Positions 1 to 11,837 are shown, counted from the first letter of the stretch. The stretch: DNA of 64,000 nt from Panopea generosa (GCA_029582155.1 CM055895.1:48332807-48396806), one strand, 5' to 3'. Made by a program: numbers and translations. The notes: a model not told the origin generated them from the letters alone.

Positions 1-1795
1 CAATTACATTCTAGCAGGTTATATTATAACCCCCGATAAAATTACAAGTTTTGCCTTCGGGACAGGGGTAGGGGGTATTTAAGTTTATAAATGACACTGG
101 CTTATCGCATTGTTTGAGACTTGAAACACAGACAGCGGGGGGAGGGGGGAGGGGGTTTGCTCCGGGTTTTTTGTACAAGGATTATTAGATTTGAATATTA
201 TTTCACTGATCTTAGGAAAACGTTAAAATTAAAAATTCTGTAATATTTATATACATTTGATATTGGATTATCTTAACTAACTTGTTTTAAAAGTTAATTA
301 CACGATATCTATGCGATGACTAAAAACCGAACATAAACATGCACTAAATGAAACATGTTTGCAGTTAAAATATTTATTTCGGATTATCAAACTTTAGGAA
401 GTATTCTCAGTACCATTATATTTCTTTACATAATTATATTTTCGTGCCGCAAAACACCATTCATTTCATAGGTATTATCTTTCTTTTCGTCTTATCTACA
501 CATCATATAACAAAACATAAATTATACATGAACGTTTAAACTTGTACATAGCCATTCTAAAAGAATTATAAGAGACATTTTAAAACATAAATTATGAATA
601 TCAATACAAAGCACATTTTTTTGACATGATAAAACTCTATGTAAAGTACTGCTAATCTTTATACTAGAATCGGCAATGAACTAAGTTTTTAATTAAAAAG
701 ATGAAGAAGAAAAAGAGCACTATTGTACATATTTAAAAATATCTTTAAAAAAAAGATTATCGTTTTTGATCAGATCATTTGCGAACTGATTAGCAATATG
801 TTCTTATACGTGGAGATTTGTTTTAATTTAGTAATTCAAAACAATGATATGCTTATTATGCTGTATTAACATTATTATCAACCAATTACATTATTAAATC
901 TCTTTATTCAATTAACATGCCTCGAGTAATGTATTATTGTTATCTAATCACTGGTTTTGATATTTAAGAATCAAGTGATATAAATAAATTGAGTATTCCA
1001 ATTATACAAACTCTTTAATTAATTTTCTTTCTATGTCCACTGAATTATTTTATAACAAAGACATTCAAACATAAATTTGTACGAAAAAAAACCCCATTAA
1101 ATAATGTTTTAGATTACAAAAGAAATGTACTTGAATTTGAAGCTTTTTGAAGGTTCTTTAGTTAAAATATGAAATTAAAAAAATCTATGCTTTAGACTAT
1201 AAATAAAATACATAATCAACACACACACTTTAAACTACACTTAACTTGCAATATCACCATGTGTTTATAAATATTTCGGGGCTGAAAAACATCTGCATTG
1301 CATATAGCCGGCTGATATAGCGATATACATGCTGTATTTAATTGGGTACAATAATACGCTGTACATTAGGCACACAGAAAATAAATCCGAATTACATTTT
1401 ATCTCATTTTCAAATCAAAATGGAAGCAAGATGCAATTATCATATTTTTTATATCTATATATCATCGCAAAGAGAATTTTATTTGCAATAAACATATACG
1501 TTGTAATAGGTTGGCAAATAATCACAACTAAGGTTTGTAAGACCTTAAAAATGACCGAAAACGTGTTTTGAGTATTTTTTATATAGAATATATAAAGACC
1601 ATATATGCTGTTATAAAACTAAAAAAGGAAGCAAGAAAACGTAAATATATTTTAATTTTTATTTTATCATAATAAAGGTTATATTTTTAACTAAATGACT
1701 AGACGTTGACAATTTAATATTGAAACAGTTATAACGATAAAATTAAATTTCTCCTATATGTTTCTATGTAAACCAAATATCACGGTTTAGCCAGG
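1..1795. other. AT-rich stretch without recognisable genes
   Basis: No coding-like reading frame, tRNA fold or clear repeat boundary is visible. A short open frame at 1,329-1,571 has no recognisable motif and low-complexity AT-rich codons, so I do not call it. Confidence 0.5.
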
Positions 1796-2107
1796 TTAGT
1801 GATAAAAACTGTCGATATCAAGGGGGATAACTTCTCTCGATAATCCAGTGAAATGTCTGAAATAGTCCCACATGTAATTATTGCGAGGTCTCACCAGGAC
1901 AAGATCATTATTTTGTTTGGATCGAAGATTATATTTTTCATTATTTGTAAATGACAAAATATTGGTGATGTAATCAGGTGTAAGTTCATTTATAGCTTTA
2001 TATATCAATACACCTAAGTGGTAATTACATCTGTTTTCAAATGAGAGCCAGTTTAATTCATTTAGTAAATTATCCGAACTTTTACGTTGCATGATTATCA
2101 GGCACAC
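1796..2107 (-). mobile_element. LINE reverse-transcriptase C-terminal fragment
   Basis: The 103-residue minus-strand frame resembles the tail after the reverse-transcriptase domain of CR1/Jockey-like non-LTR retrotransposons. It has LNELNWLSFENRCNYHLGVL, then IYKAINELTPDYI, then a stretch ending in WDYFRHFTGLSREVIPLDI. Family proteins carry a similar order: a W-L-x-x-x-x-R start, a K-x-x-N-x-L-x-P-x-Y middle and a F-x-x-x-G-x-x-x-W-N-x-x-P end. No upstream reverse-transcriptase core is visible, so this is a 5'-truncated relic. The clade call is tentative. Confidence 0.6.
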
Positions 2108-2554
2108 AAATTTTAAAGTAGTATAAAAACTCGCGCGACTGGTCGATGTATATTCGGAATAGTTTATCAGTCTACAACTGTGAGTATATTTACACTAAGT
2201 TTCAAGTTTCATTCAGTAACTAGGTCAGTAAGGGCGTCCGTCATATACAACTTACAAGACTGCATAGTTTATATAATGTAATCTATATATATGTTATTGC
2301 ACGTCTCTTAAGAGCCTTTTAAATATTGTTTGCGTCTCTCGTACAGCAGATCAGATATCCAAATAATAAAAAAGCTGTCCATTCACGCCTTATTTTATCG
2401 GGCTAAGTTCCGAACTAAAAGTGTCTTCTAAATAGCTGTAGATCTAGTGCAGCGTGCAGATCTGGTTTGATACAAATTACATAATTATACATGTAGCCGC
2501 AGCACTTTTGGTAATTTGTGCATTTTCTGTATCTTATGCGGTTCACTGCAGTGG

Positions 2555-2557
<3 letters not shown>

Positions 2558-2614
<57 letters not shown>
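2558..2614. repeat. (TA)n(GA)n compound microsatellite
   Basis: A run of about 14 TA dinucleotides passes directly into about 13 GA dinucleotides. Confidence 0.95.
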
Positions 2615-2618
<4 letters not shown>

Positions 2619-2769
2619 CTATCCACCAGCTATACTAGTAAGATAAGGCTTGTGGTTCGAAGTCTGATTTTCTTTGTTTCTGCTGTCAGAGGGTGAATAG
2701 GGGTGTGATGATGGGGGTGTTTGTTGATTCATTTGTTTCAAGTAAATGTCGCCTGTACCTACAGTATTG

Positions 2770-4015
2770 AGGCCCTCCCAGGGGGTGGGGGGGGGGGGGA
2801 GGCATGTTATCTGGATCTCTTAAAGTAATGCATATTGTTCCCCAGATCTCTAAATGTATTTGCCAAATTTCCCTAAAGTATTTTGTCCATTTTCCCCAGA
2901 TCTCTAAAAGTATTTCCACCGTTCCCTAGACCTCCAAATGTTTTAAACATAGTTCCCTGAAACAACCATATAGCGTTCCCTTAAGTAAAACATCTACCAT
3001 AGTCTTCTCTATTATTATTTACACATCATCATAATAAGCAAAATCCATGTACTGACTTCTTTCCCTTTTTTGAAATATCTATGGTCTATGGCGTGAACTT
3101 TCAGAGAAAATGTGTTTTTTAAGTTTCCTTTAAAATGTGCTTGTAAGCCCTGTGGCAGGGAGCATTTTTGGTTCAATCACGCTGGTTCAAGAACTTCAAG
3201 ATTTTGTGGTTATACAGATGCTGTGCGAGTTTGGATAAGATTCTTTGAAAAATGTAGGGGGTGCTATAGCAAGAAAAAGGGTAACGCATGAACTAGACAA
3301 TTTACCACGACATAAGCCCTGCCCTAAGTACAGCCAAAGAAGATATCGATGGAAGGACAGAAGAGACAAAAAAACTGCTGAACGGTTAATTTACAAAAGG
3401 CAATAAATGCACATAAATAATTGACGTTATTGTGTAAACACGATCTAATAAAAAAAAATTAGATGCCGAATGGGAATGAACACCAGTCCTTACGATCCGA
3501 AATCGACAATATTAACCACTGCACTATTCTGCCTGTAAGCATCAGTACTATAAATATATCTTTGTTTGGAATTACCATCCAAAATTTATTTCGGGTACAT
3601 ACGGTTATGGGATGAAGTTGTGCAGGGGCCCAGACTAACACGTTGTAACAAACCTCCAGTCGTTTCAAGCAGTCAACATCTTATTTTAAAAGTAAATTAT
3701 GATCAAGTATAGAAATTATACATAAAATCAGTGACTTAATTGCGGAGACTTATAAATAAGTTCAAACTAAACTAGAAAAAGCAAAAGTGTCACCTGAAAT
3801 TTAGACAGGTGCCTCAAGTTGCCTATCTCTGTTTATATGTCTCTGATAAAATTGATCAAATAAGGTACTTTTTTTCTTTAAGAACAATATCCCTAGATCT
3901 CTAAAATTAGGCCTTTGATCCTGGATCTCTAATTCTAAGTAATGGCAAATGTTCCCCAGATCTCTGAAAATAAATGGCTATGTTCTCCAGATCTCCAAAA
4001 CCCCCGAGAGGGCCT
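2770..4015. mobile_element. Non-autonomous hAT-like DNA transposon with 8-bp target duplication
   Basis: The left end starts AGGCCCTCCCAGGGGG. The right end, reverse-complemented, starts AGGCCCTCTCGGGGG, giving imperfect terminal inverted repeats. The octamer CAGTATTG lies directly outside both ends (2,762-2,769 and 4,016-4,023) and fits the 8-bp target duplication of the hAT superfamily. The subterminal regions carry several copies of TTCCCCAGATCTCTAAA or close variants in the same orientation at both ends (about 2,815-2,990 and 3,890-4,000). At 1,246 bp and without a transposase frame, it would depend on a partner element. Confidence 0.82.
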
Positions 4016-4071
4016 CAGTATTGTCCACCTTCAAGACTTGTGTAATACGGTATGTGTTGTATCCTAGAGTT

Positions 4072-4178
4072 ATGGAATATCCGGCCTCATGTAAATCAGG
4101 CCCCGTCACTAATACGGCCCCTGGATGAAACGTCTTATGAATATCCAGGCCCATTTAGCATGGAATATCCGGCCCCAC
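4072..4178. repeat. Short GGAATATCCGGCC repeats
   Basis: The motif GGAATATCCGGCC occurs twice (about 4,073 and 4,160), with a variant GAATATCCAGGCC at about 4,139 and two further GGCCCC clusters between. These sit 50-160 bp outside the right end of the hAT-like element. No function is proposed. Confidence 0.5.
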
Positions 4179-4420
4179 ATTAATTTTAAAAATAATATCA
4201 TTTATTATTTGGTATTTCTAATGAAATATTGGAAAGTTATAAGATAGTTTGAAACACACATATTAATTACTGTGAAATTGTTATTGAAAACACATCTTAA
4301 CAGGAATTATATAGTGCATATAATAATCAACGATTTTTAATAAAAAGTAACTTTTTGGGGAATGAAACACTTATGATTTATAATTCAATTTAATAATTAA
4401 TTAATATAATCATAAACAAT

Positions 4421-4573
4421 GTCTCTCTCTCTTTCTCTCTCACTCACTCACTCACTCACTCACCCACCCACCCACCCACCCACTCACTCACTCAAAACCA
4501 ACCCACCCACCCACCCACCCACTCACTCACTCACTCACTCACTCACTCCTCACTCACTCACTCACTCACTCAT
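4421..4573. repeat. (CTCA)n/(CCCA)n microsatellite
   Basis: Blocks of CTCT, CACT and CCCA tetramers alternate, with one AAAACCAA interruption near 4,494-4,501. This is a compound, expansion-prone tract. Confidence 0.95.
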
Positions 4574-5059
4574 ATTATGACAAGAAAAAAATGGATTGCA
4601 TGTTTTCAGGTAATTGTAATACAATATAAATACTATGCAGTTAATTTTATAGAATAGCAACATCAACATATTAATGTGGCCAAGTATTCCTGATATAAAG
4701 GATTTCGCCAATTATAGTAAATGCACCCACTGTGTCTGTTGATATCTATTGTGTGTCTCATCTCCAGTTAGATTGGTTTGTAAAATGGCACATATGTATG
4801 CAAACTTTGAAATGCTTTATTTTTGAAAGAGATTTTGTAAATGGTTGAAGTGCATTCTATTTTATATATTTGTGGTAATCTGAAACAATTGTCAATTGTA
4901 TTTTAATTTCTTCTTTCTGTCAATATGTCGAGAGATAATGCAGGTTTGTTTACTCCCCATCTCCATATTTTAAGTCCTGGGTAATTTGCATTCCAACATT
5001 GGCGCGTATCTCATTAACATCATACCAGTATTCTGTTTTGTGAATGGTATATATGTAAT

Positions 5060-5935
5060 AACAATGACAATGACAATATGTTTATTCAGTAATTTAGGCC
5101 TCCGGCCCATAATACAACATGTACAATTTTATAAAGTCTGGTGTATATAACAAGAGTATAGAATATACAATAATGTTATAACATTATATAAATATAGAAA
5201 AATGTTGTATTCATCCCTATTATAACGACATATGTCAGTTTAACATTAGGTCAAAATATTTTCTACCGGTATGTTATTTTGCAGGAATTCTTATCTTTTA
5301 TCAAAAAATACAACTCATAAACAAGTTCACAAAATAGAACAAGTTTGTCTTTTTTTTAATTGTTATAATTTAAAATACGGTTGGAATCAATGTAAAAAAA
5401 AACATTTTATTATTTCCTTAAAAATAAATTATGTGAGATAAATGTCTTTAGCGTTATTTTGAAGGGATTGTTGTCTTTTATGAAAATATCATAATTTACA
5501 AAGTTGAATAAGTTTGTCATCTTTTATTTTATTCATTATATAGTAAAATGTGTTTGGGGTAGGGTGTTTGCCAGTAAGTATACCAAATTTGTTTCTTAAA
5601 TCCATATAGTATAAATACATTTACATTTTTTTACAACGTGGTACTCATCTTCGATTTCACGAGATCGACATAGAGTACAAACTCTCTCCATATACGGGAT
5701 GTTATTGTGTCTTCCTGTTTCTACATTAAGACCGTGTGCTGAACATCTCAGTTTGGTAAGTGCTATTTTGAATTTTAAAGGTATTTTCAAACTCAAATAT
5801 TGTTCGACATTAAGGAGAGACATTATAGTGTTGGTAGTGCGCAGCTTTACTAGATTGACATATTTCAGCTCGCCAATCCTGAAAAGCGTTATCAATCAAA
5901 TGCCGTGTAAAAGCTTTTATAAATAGTAAGTTATA
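5060..5935 (-). mobile_element. LINE 3' end with zinc-ribbon-like C-terminus and hexamer tail
   Basis: On the minus strand the frame reads KLRCSAHGLNVETGRHNNIP, then CTLCRSREIEDEYHVVKKC. This is a C-x2-C...H-x4-C pattern of the kind that ends many invertebrate LINE ORF2 proteins. Downstream is a 3' untranslated stretch containing GGGCCGGAGGCCTAAATTAC, ending in short CATTGT repeats at 5,060-5,077, the type of simple-repeat tail seen on RTE/CR1-like LINEs. The reverse-transcriptase core is missing, so the copy is 5'-truncated. Confidence 0.7.
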
Positions 5936-6480
5936 ACGAAACACACTGTACATGTCTGATAAAAAACATTTCAATTATGTTCTTATCGCATCTAGTACAT
6001 ATTCTGTCATCTTTAGGTGTGTTATTGTATCTTCCATGATCTATTTCTAATCTGTGTGAAGACAGTCTAAATTTACTAGTTGTATGTTGTTGTTGTTGTT
6101 GTATGGTGTTTAGCGTTGCTTTCAACAATTTTTCAGTCATATCGCGACGGTGTCTGCTTGAGACAGCATTCTGAGCGCTGTCACACTGCAGTATTATGCC
6201 GCAGACACATGGTATGATACCCAACTCAGTCACATTATACTGACACCGGGCCGACCAGACCTAGAACTGTCCTCTCAATGCTGAGCACCTAGCGAGGAAG
6301 CTTCTAGTACCATTTTAAAAGTCTTTGGTAGGACCCGTCCGGGGATCGAACCCACGACCTTCCGCATGCTAGGAGGACGTTCTACTACTAGACCACGCTG
6401 CGGTCCCTAAATTTACTAAGTGCATACCGGAGCTTATTGTCATATATAACATTAAAGTACTTTTCTTGTTCAAATCTATT
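5936..6480 (-). mobile_element. Second LINE C-terminal fragment, interrupted by a SINE
   Basis: The minus-strand peptide RLSSHRLEIDHGRYNNTP followed by DDRICTRCDKN parallels the zinc-ribbon-like tail of the adjacent fragment but differs in sequence, so it is a separate copy. It is cut by the SINE at 6,079-6,406. Reading beyond the SINE, NVIYDNKLRYALSKF joins RLSSHRLE in the expected family order. Confidence 0.6.
6079..6406 (-). mobile_element. tRNA-derived SINE with (CAA)n tail and 12-bp target duplication
   Basis: On the minus strand the 5' head has an A-box-like TGGTCTAGTAG and a B-box-like GGTTCGATCCC, the two internal Pol III promoter elements of tRNA-derived SINEs. The body ends at the left in CAA trinucleotides (about 6,080-6,102). 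The 12-mer CTAAATTTACTA flanks both sides (6,067-6,078 and 6,407-6,418) as a perfect target-site duplication, giving exact edges. The host sequence is a LINE remnant. Confidence 0.9.
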
Positions 6481-8290
6481 TTTTTAATCTACGATATGAT
6501 CATAATCTATTCGAGTTGCAACGTCTCACACCACAATTAAATTTCCCACAGGGCCCCATTGTAACATTATTGTCAACAACACTGTGAAAAATCCAAATCT
6601 GCAGCATGTGTTTGGGCTCAAATTCTTGACTTGTTCAATATCTGCAAATATAAAAAAAAAAAATACATACGGTACGTTGACCAAGTTGTTTTTTTTTTAA
6701 TTCAAAGTTTTTGAAGGACCCGTCAATTTCCAGAGAAATGATATGTCAACAATTCATCACCAATACCATTCGACCCATCAAATCTAAAATGTCACAGAAT
6801 TGTCTAGAAACCTGGTATCAGCATCAAATTTTCAATGGTGAATTCTAAAATGTTGATAATTTAACACATCATAAGAATAAATAAATCACTGCAATGTAAA
6901 GTCTGAAAACAGAAGAAAAAGGGAACTATAGTTTTAATACTACCTCCATCATCTGTACGGAGTATTCAAAGGAGATAATAATGGCGCGAGTCCTACCAAT
7001 ATTTGCGTTGTATTATTACGGTATTAGATATGTATTGGTCAATATCTCAACCATGCCTAAACTTGGTGTCTTAGTTATCACCATCCTTTGAGCGATGCAA
7101 TTCTGAAATTTTAGACGATTTTACCGTCTTAAATAAAAAGTCAAATGCCCATAACCTCAAAACGGCAAAAAATGAACAACTATAAAACACAATGAAATAG
7201 CTATAATTTTCATGTATATACATATATTGTAAATGATATATAAAAGGATTTTTTACATCACATCAACACCGCTGAATAGACTAAACCTAAAGAAACTAAC
7301 ATATCTTCTCTCCTTCTTTATAAATCTTAAATAATCTTACCCTACCCCCTCTCTCAAATTGTTACTTTTTTCACAAAATATTCCAAAACTTCATATTTTA
7401 AAATGTTCTTGCATCATTTCTATTATAATTAACCACTAATGTTGTATGCCAATATATTCTACATTGTTAGAAGTGAGAAATGCATAAAGAAAAACAACTT
7501 TTTCCGTCTTGTTTTCTGATAATGTGGTATTTTATAGGATAAGTATCAATACAAAAGGTAGAAAATTTGGGGACATAGTGTTTTTTCCACATCTACTTAC
7601 AGCAAACAGATAATGTACACTTGTTAAATATTGTATTTAGGCAACTGTTTTTATTAAAACAATATTGCTGATGTAATGACAGATTAGGAACTATGGTCAT
7701 ATTCTTTATAGCTTGACTTGAATGTTTAATAAATTTAAAATATTACCCCACCCACCCAAAAATAATGTTATTTTTTCCCCAAATATTGTTACCAAAAAAA
7801 AAAAAATTTTTTTGATATTCTAGCCCCACTACTATCACAAAACCTTTCTTACATTGTATATCGAACTATACTACATTGTTAAAAGTAATAAATGCACGAA
7901 AATAAAACAAACGTTTGCCATAAACTTTGCCAAAGGGTGAAATGTTTTATAAAAATGTACAACCAATGATTAGGAACCTACATTTTCATCAAACACATTA
8001 CACTGGATAGTTCTATTGAAAACTTTAACTATTAGATGTAGAGTTGCTAATAGAAATATTTCATATAAACTTTGTATTTTATCTTTAGTAAAAATTGTGT
8101 ATTTATTGGTTTTACTCGGCAAATGATATACAAAACTAGAACTGGTAGCTACAACAATAAAATATATTTGGAGTGGGTGGGGGTAAGGTGTTGGAATTTC
8201 TATCTAAAAAATTGGTTATGTTTGAGACACGTGTATGTCTTTTACAGCTGAATGTGCTGAACAAACCATCTCTGTAAATGAAAAAAACTA
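6480..8290. other. AT-rich non-coding stretch with a diverged duplication
   Basis: No gene is visible. Two blocks near 7,330-7,510 and 7,740-7,920 look like diverged direct copies: each has a CCCC-rich start, a run containing ATATTGTTAC or AAATTGTTAC, then ACATTGTTA-AAGT and an AT-rich end. The pairing is by eye and weak. Confidence 0.4.
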
Positions 8291-8294
8291 TAAA

Positions 8295-8385
8295 AAAATT
8301 GAAAGCAAGTCGGGATCAAACCCTCAACCTCTTGTCTGATAATCCAACGCATTAACCTCTTTATCAACGAGTCCACAACGTCCGT
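8295..8385 (-). mobile_element. tRNA-like head of a SINE or tRNA pseudogene
   Basis: The minus strand reads TGGACTCGTTGATAAAGAGG, then GGTTGAGGGTTTGATCCCG, matching degenerate A and B boxes at tRNA spacing. I could not pair an acceptor stem, so this is not called as a functional tRNA. No tail or target duplication was identified. Confidence 0.4.
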
Positions 8386-8814
8386 AGAGTTACAATTAAT
8401 TTAGATATATGTAAAGTCAGAAATTGAGACTTACAATAACATTACGGTTTTGCTTCGATCTGTATCAAAATGCCGAAAACACGAAAACCCGAGAAAACAC
8501 CTTGTCATGTGACAATTTTACTAAATTTAGCGCTAACACCACGAATGGTTTTCCGGCTGGCGGAAACTTGTTGTGGAAAGTAAACGATTGATCACGGTGT
8601 TAATCGATTTCTACCGAGAGCATTACAGATGTAATACCTTAAGTTAAAGGGTATATCTATTTCAAATTGGTATAACCAAATGTTAGGAAAACTGAGGTGA
8701 TCATGTAATTTTTTATTTGGTCTGCCCAATTGGTTTTATTGAATTTATTTTTTTAACATCATTTTTTAACATGATATAAACTTTTTTGGTTAACATATTA
8801 ATGTCTTGTTTTTT

Positions 8815-9030
8815 TTAGTGATCGCCTGGTGTCCGTCGTCCATCGTCCGTCGTCCGTCGTTAACTTTTAGCAACTTCTCCTCTGAAACCACTGAGCCAAT
8901 TTTGATATAATTCCACAGAAATGCTCCTTAGGTGACCCTCTACCAAGTTTGGTCAAGCCATCTTGATTTGTCAAAAAACATGGCAGCCAGGGAGTGGGGT
9001 TAGTTTTATGTCAAATTACTCCCCCTGTTT
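8815..9030 (+). repeat. Dispersed repeat starting with GTCCGTC motifs
   Basis: The segment has several GTCCGTC/GTCCATC tandem motifs, then AACTTCTCCTCTGAAACCAC and a GCC-poor body ending near GGCAGCCAGGGAGTGGGG. A shorter relative is at about 27,305-27,450 (GTGATCGCCATATGACCGTC, then CTTCTTCTCTGAAACC). Such units are common in bivalve genomes; their class is unclear to me. Confidence 0.5.
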
Positions 9031-9216
9031 TATAGCATAAATGTCTGTATATAGCAATTATTATAAGAAGAGGTAATAAACTCTTTAAATAAACTTTTTT
9101 TTGCTATTATTATACAATATTACATCAGATATAAGTTTTAAAAGATAATTCATTATAAAAAGATGAATGATACAATTATAATCAATGATTGAAATATTAT
9201 TCATATTATTCAAATG

Positions 9217-9525
9217 TCATGAACCATTTTTATAATAGATGTTTTTCTGAATATAAAAGTCAGAGTTTTTATGGTTCAGATAGGGATGGTTAACTGTTTC
9301 ATAATAAAGCAATCCAATATTTTTAGCTAGTTTCATAACATCAAGAAGTCTGCTTGAGATTTTCAGTGCCAAAGTGTAATTGAAATCTTGGAGGAGGAGC
9401 TTAATTGTTTTTGGGGGAGAGTGCACTGCGACAAAGATTTTTTCAAGTGATATACTTTGGGAAGGCTTGTGTTTGAAACTCATAGGAATATTTATTGTGC
9501 TGGAACTGAGGATTGTTTCATTCAC
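9217..9525 (-). CDS. Unrecognised minus-strand open frame, doubtful
   Basis: This frame of 102 codons has a balanced amino-acid composition (for example LLDVMKLAKNIGLLYYETVN) but no family motif I recognise. It lies downstream on the same strand of the frame at 9,606-9,866. A short phrase around GTGCTGGAACTG occurs at both 9,497 and 9,585, so a local duplication may underlie the region. It could be an exon, a decayed element or chance. Confidence 0.2.
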   Translation of the reverse strand: MNETILSSSTINIPMSFKHKPSQSISLEKIFVAVHSPPKTIKLLLQDFNYTLALKISSRLLDVMKLAKNIGLLYYETVNHPYLNHKNSDFYIQKNIYYKNGS

Positions 9526-9605
9526 AATAGTTTAGTCTGATGCTTAAGTTTGAAACCGTTCTCAAACATAACAGGTTAGTTTTGTGCTGGAACTGGATTT
9601 TTATC

Positions 9606-9866
9606 TTAGTTTGAAGACTTAGCATCTTTAGTAAAAACTTCAAAAACCTTCTTGTCAGAATATACTGACCTGATTTTGGATTCTCGGATTCTCCAGGGGC
9701 CGGGTAATCTTGGAGCCGGATTCTCTGTGGCCGTTTTGGAGTGGGGTCGGATATGCAAGGTTCCGTATCCTAACTGGCTCTCCAATATGGTATGAGCAGG
9801 ATCGAATATGGTTACTGTCCTGATTCCTGGAATTGCTGTGAGAGTGTGTAACTTTTCAAATGCCAT
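9606..9866 (-). CDS. Possible start exon on the minus strand, product unknown
   Basis: The 86-codon frame begins MAFEKLHTLTAIPGIRTVTI and continues with a proline-rich PAPRLPGPWRIRESKI. It is noticeably less AT-rich than its surroundings, and its ATG has a favourable context (GGGGCCATGG). No known domain is apparent. No clear donor site ends it, and the frame runs to a stop. It could be a small host gene, a first exon or a mobile-element relic. Confidence 0.28.
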   Translation of the reverse strand: MAFEKLHTLTAIPGIRTVTIFDPAHTILESQLGYGTLHIRPHSKTATENPAPRLPGPWRIRESKIRSVYSDKKVFEVFTKDAKSSN

Positions 9867-10018
9867 GGCCCCAGCAGAACTATCATGGCCTTAACTATTT
9901 CCAATGAAAAACACTAAAATTATTAATTTTAATACTTACACTGAGCTTCATGTTAAGTGTTACTAAGCATTATACTCCTTGTAAAACAAAGCTATGTTTT
10001 TTGTTCTAAGAAGCATTT

Positions 10019-10236
10019 CTGTTAGGCCATAATAAATTAATTGCTTGATTATCATCCCCGCCTGCCCCCCTTATTTTCCTGCTGCCCTGACACTTTTTAT
10101 TTTCATTTTTTTTTTAAAAAATAGCAAAAAAATTAAGAAATAAAATAAAAAATAAAATCCTCCCATCCTCCCCATTTTTAAGAACAATTTGGATAAGAAT
10201 CTAGCAATTGATTTGTAATTGCCTTACCTAAATATT
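10019..10236. mobile_element. MITE with long TIRs, copy 1
   Basis: The left end TTAGGCCATAATAAATTAAT leads into TGCTTGATTATCATCC. The right end, reverse-complemented, reads TTTAGGTAAGGCAATTAC and then CAATTGCTAGATTCTTATCC. The middle is a simple A/T-rich core between CCC-rich blocks. A closely related copy lies at 28,778-29,031, which shows this is a repeat family. Confidence 0.72.
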
Positions 10237-10439
10237 AAAAAAAAATTAAATCATTTTAATGATCTTTTTTTAGCATAATTTGTTTCTTTCAAAATGAATC
10301 AGTATAATTTTCTAAAAGTTAATTTATTTTTCCATAACCTTTTAAACATCGCCTCGAAGAATGGAAAGGACGTCACTAACATAAACCGGCCAATGTTTGA
10401 AATGATATAAGAAAGTCACACATGCGCATCTCAATACTT

Positions 10440-10480
10440 TATAAAACAAAATGGCGGACGTTGTAAAAGTTTCTCAGATA
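10440..10480 (+). promoter_or_regulatory. Possible promoter/start: TTTATAAAA followed by AAAATGGCGGACG
   Basis: A TATA-like TTTATAAAA lies directly before AAAATGGCGGACGTTG, which resembles the ATGGCGG context found at metazoan first exons (YY1-like). The frame from 10,451 is open for 71 codons but is not recognisable; the first codons might be followed by a donor at GTAAAAG. Speculative. Confidence 0.2.
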
Positions 10481-10819
10481 CATTTGAACATTTATAACAG
10501 TAAAATAACATTACTTTTTTTAAAAGTTTCACGATTTGCACCTTTTATCTTTATATACCAACAACCTAAAACCAGGTATATATCAGCGCTATTGTTGCAG
10601 CGTACGTTGATTCAAAGATGTGTTCGTCAAATCGCAAAAATAGTGTCATGGCCCAACGGTCCATGAACTTAAAATTTATGATAGCCCGAGGCAATTTATT
10701 ATAGCCCAGGGCCATCAGGCAACCGTTAATGTCCCACACTGCTGTGATGTATAATAAGTAACTCTTTAAAGATATTGTCCTGAATGACACTGAGATCATC
10801 TCTATAAGTCCAGTAATCA

Positions 10820-11837
10820 CGTAGCTGGGTAGGTCAATTTGTGCGCTTTTCTGGCCAACCTGACCAAATAACAGGTGTGTGATCTAACATCTTGTAACTT
10901 TCTATCACCACAGGGCAAATTTGTTATGACATAATGTACATGAAGGTATGTCACTTCCCACAGTTCATGGTATGTGTCTGTTAAAAAATTACTTGAAGGG
11001 GTATCAGCCAGGGCTATCTGGGTTCCTGGTCAGTGCTCTAAATCAAAATCATAACCTCATTAATGCAAAGTGACAGGCTGCAACCTAGCTGGTGTGACAC
11101 ATGTTGCTTTTTTCATGATTGCTAGAAGCTGTAAATGGTCAGTATGTACTGTTATATGGAGACATAATTATACATATTGTCTAAACCTAGTCATTCCAAA
11201 ACAAAATAGTGTATAGCTACTTTTCTATTTGTGTCCAATTTATTTCAGACTGTGTAAGTGACTGTGCAAGTGACTTGCTTGTTTAACTTTTTGGCTTACC
11301 GTCTTGTAATAGTGTTGCACCTAGACCAAACTTTGAACTATCACATCGCAAAAGATGTTTTGTGGGGTCAAAATGACAGTATAGGACCTGGTGTTTGGGT
11401 CAATATGTCACTTTCTGAAAAGCCTTAACCTGAGGTTCTTGCCAGTGAAAAGTAACATATTTGTTCAGTACTTGTCAGAGAGGTTGTGTGACCTCTGATT
11501 TGTTTGAGGCAAGTCAATATCACACTTAGAGGTTCATAGTCAGTCTGAGAAAAAGGTATAAATTCATGTCCACTTCATATCTTGTTACCCTGTTGACAGA
11601 TTTGAGAAAACAATGTTACCATTAACAAATGATGTGTCGTGCGCAATACCCATGTCTTTAGCTCAAAGGTCAAGGTCACATTTAATACATGTACTTAAAC
11701 AAATTCATTTCCACTCCATATCTTATAATCCACTCAATAGATTTTGTCATAACATGGCACAGTATTATGGTCACCATAATCTGAAAACACAAAACCGAGG
11801 CATGTAATTCAAAGGTCGAGGCCACACATGTTAAGTT
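10820..11837 (+). repeat. Dispersed repeat DNA before the satellite
   Basis: At least two related units near 11,500-11,830 contain AAGGTCAAGGTCACA or AAAGGTCGAGGCCACACA, and TTCATGTCCACTTCATATCT or TTCATTTCCACTCCATATCT, suggesting a diverged tandem of about 170 bp. No coding signal is apparent. Confidence 0.45.
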
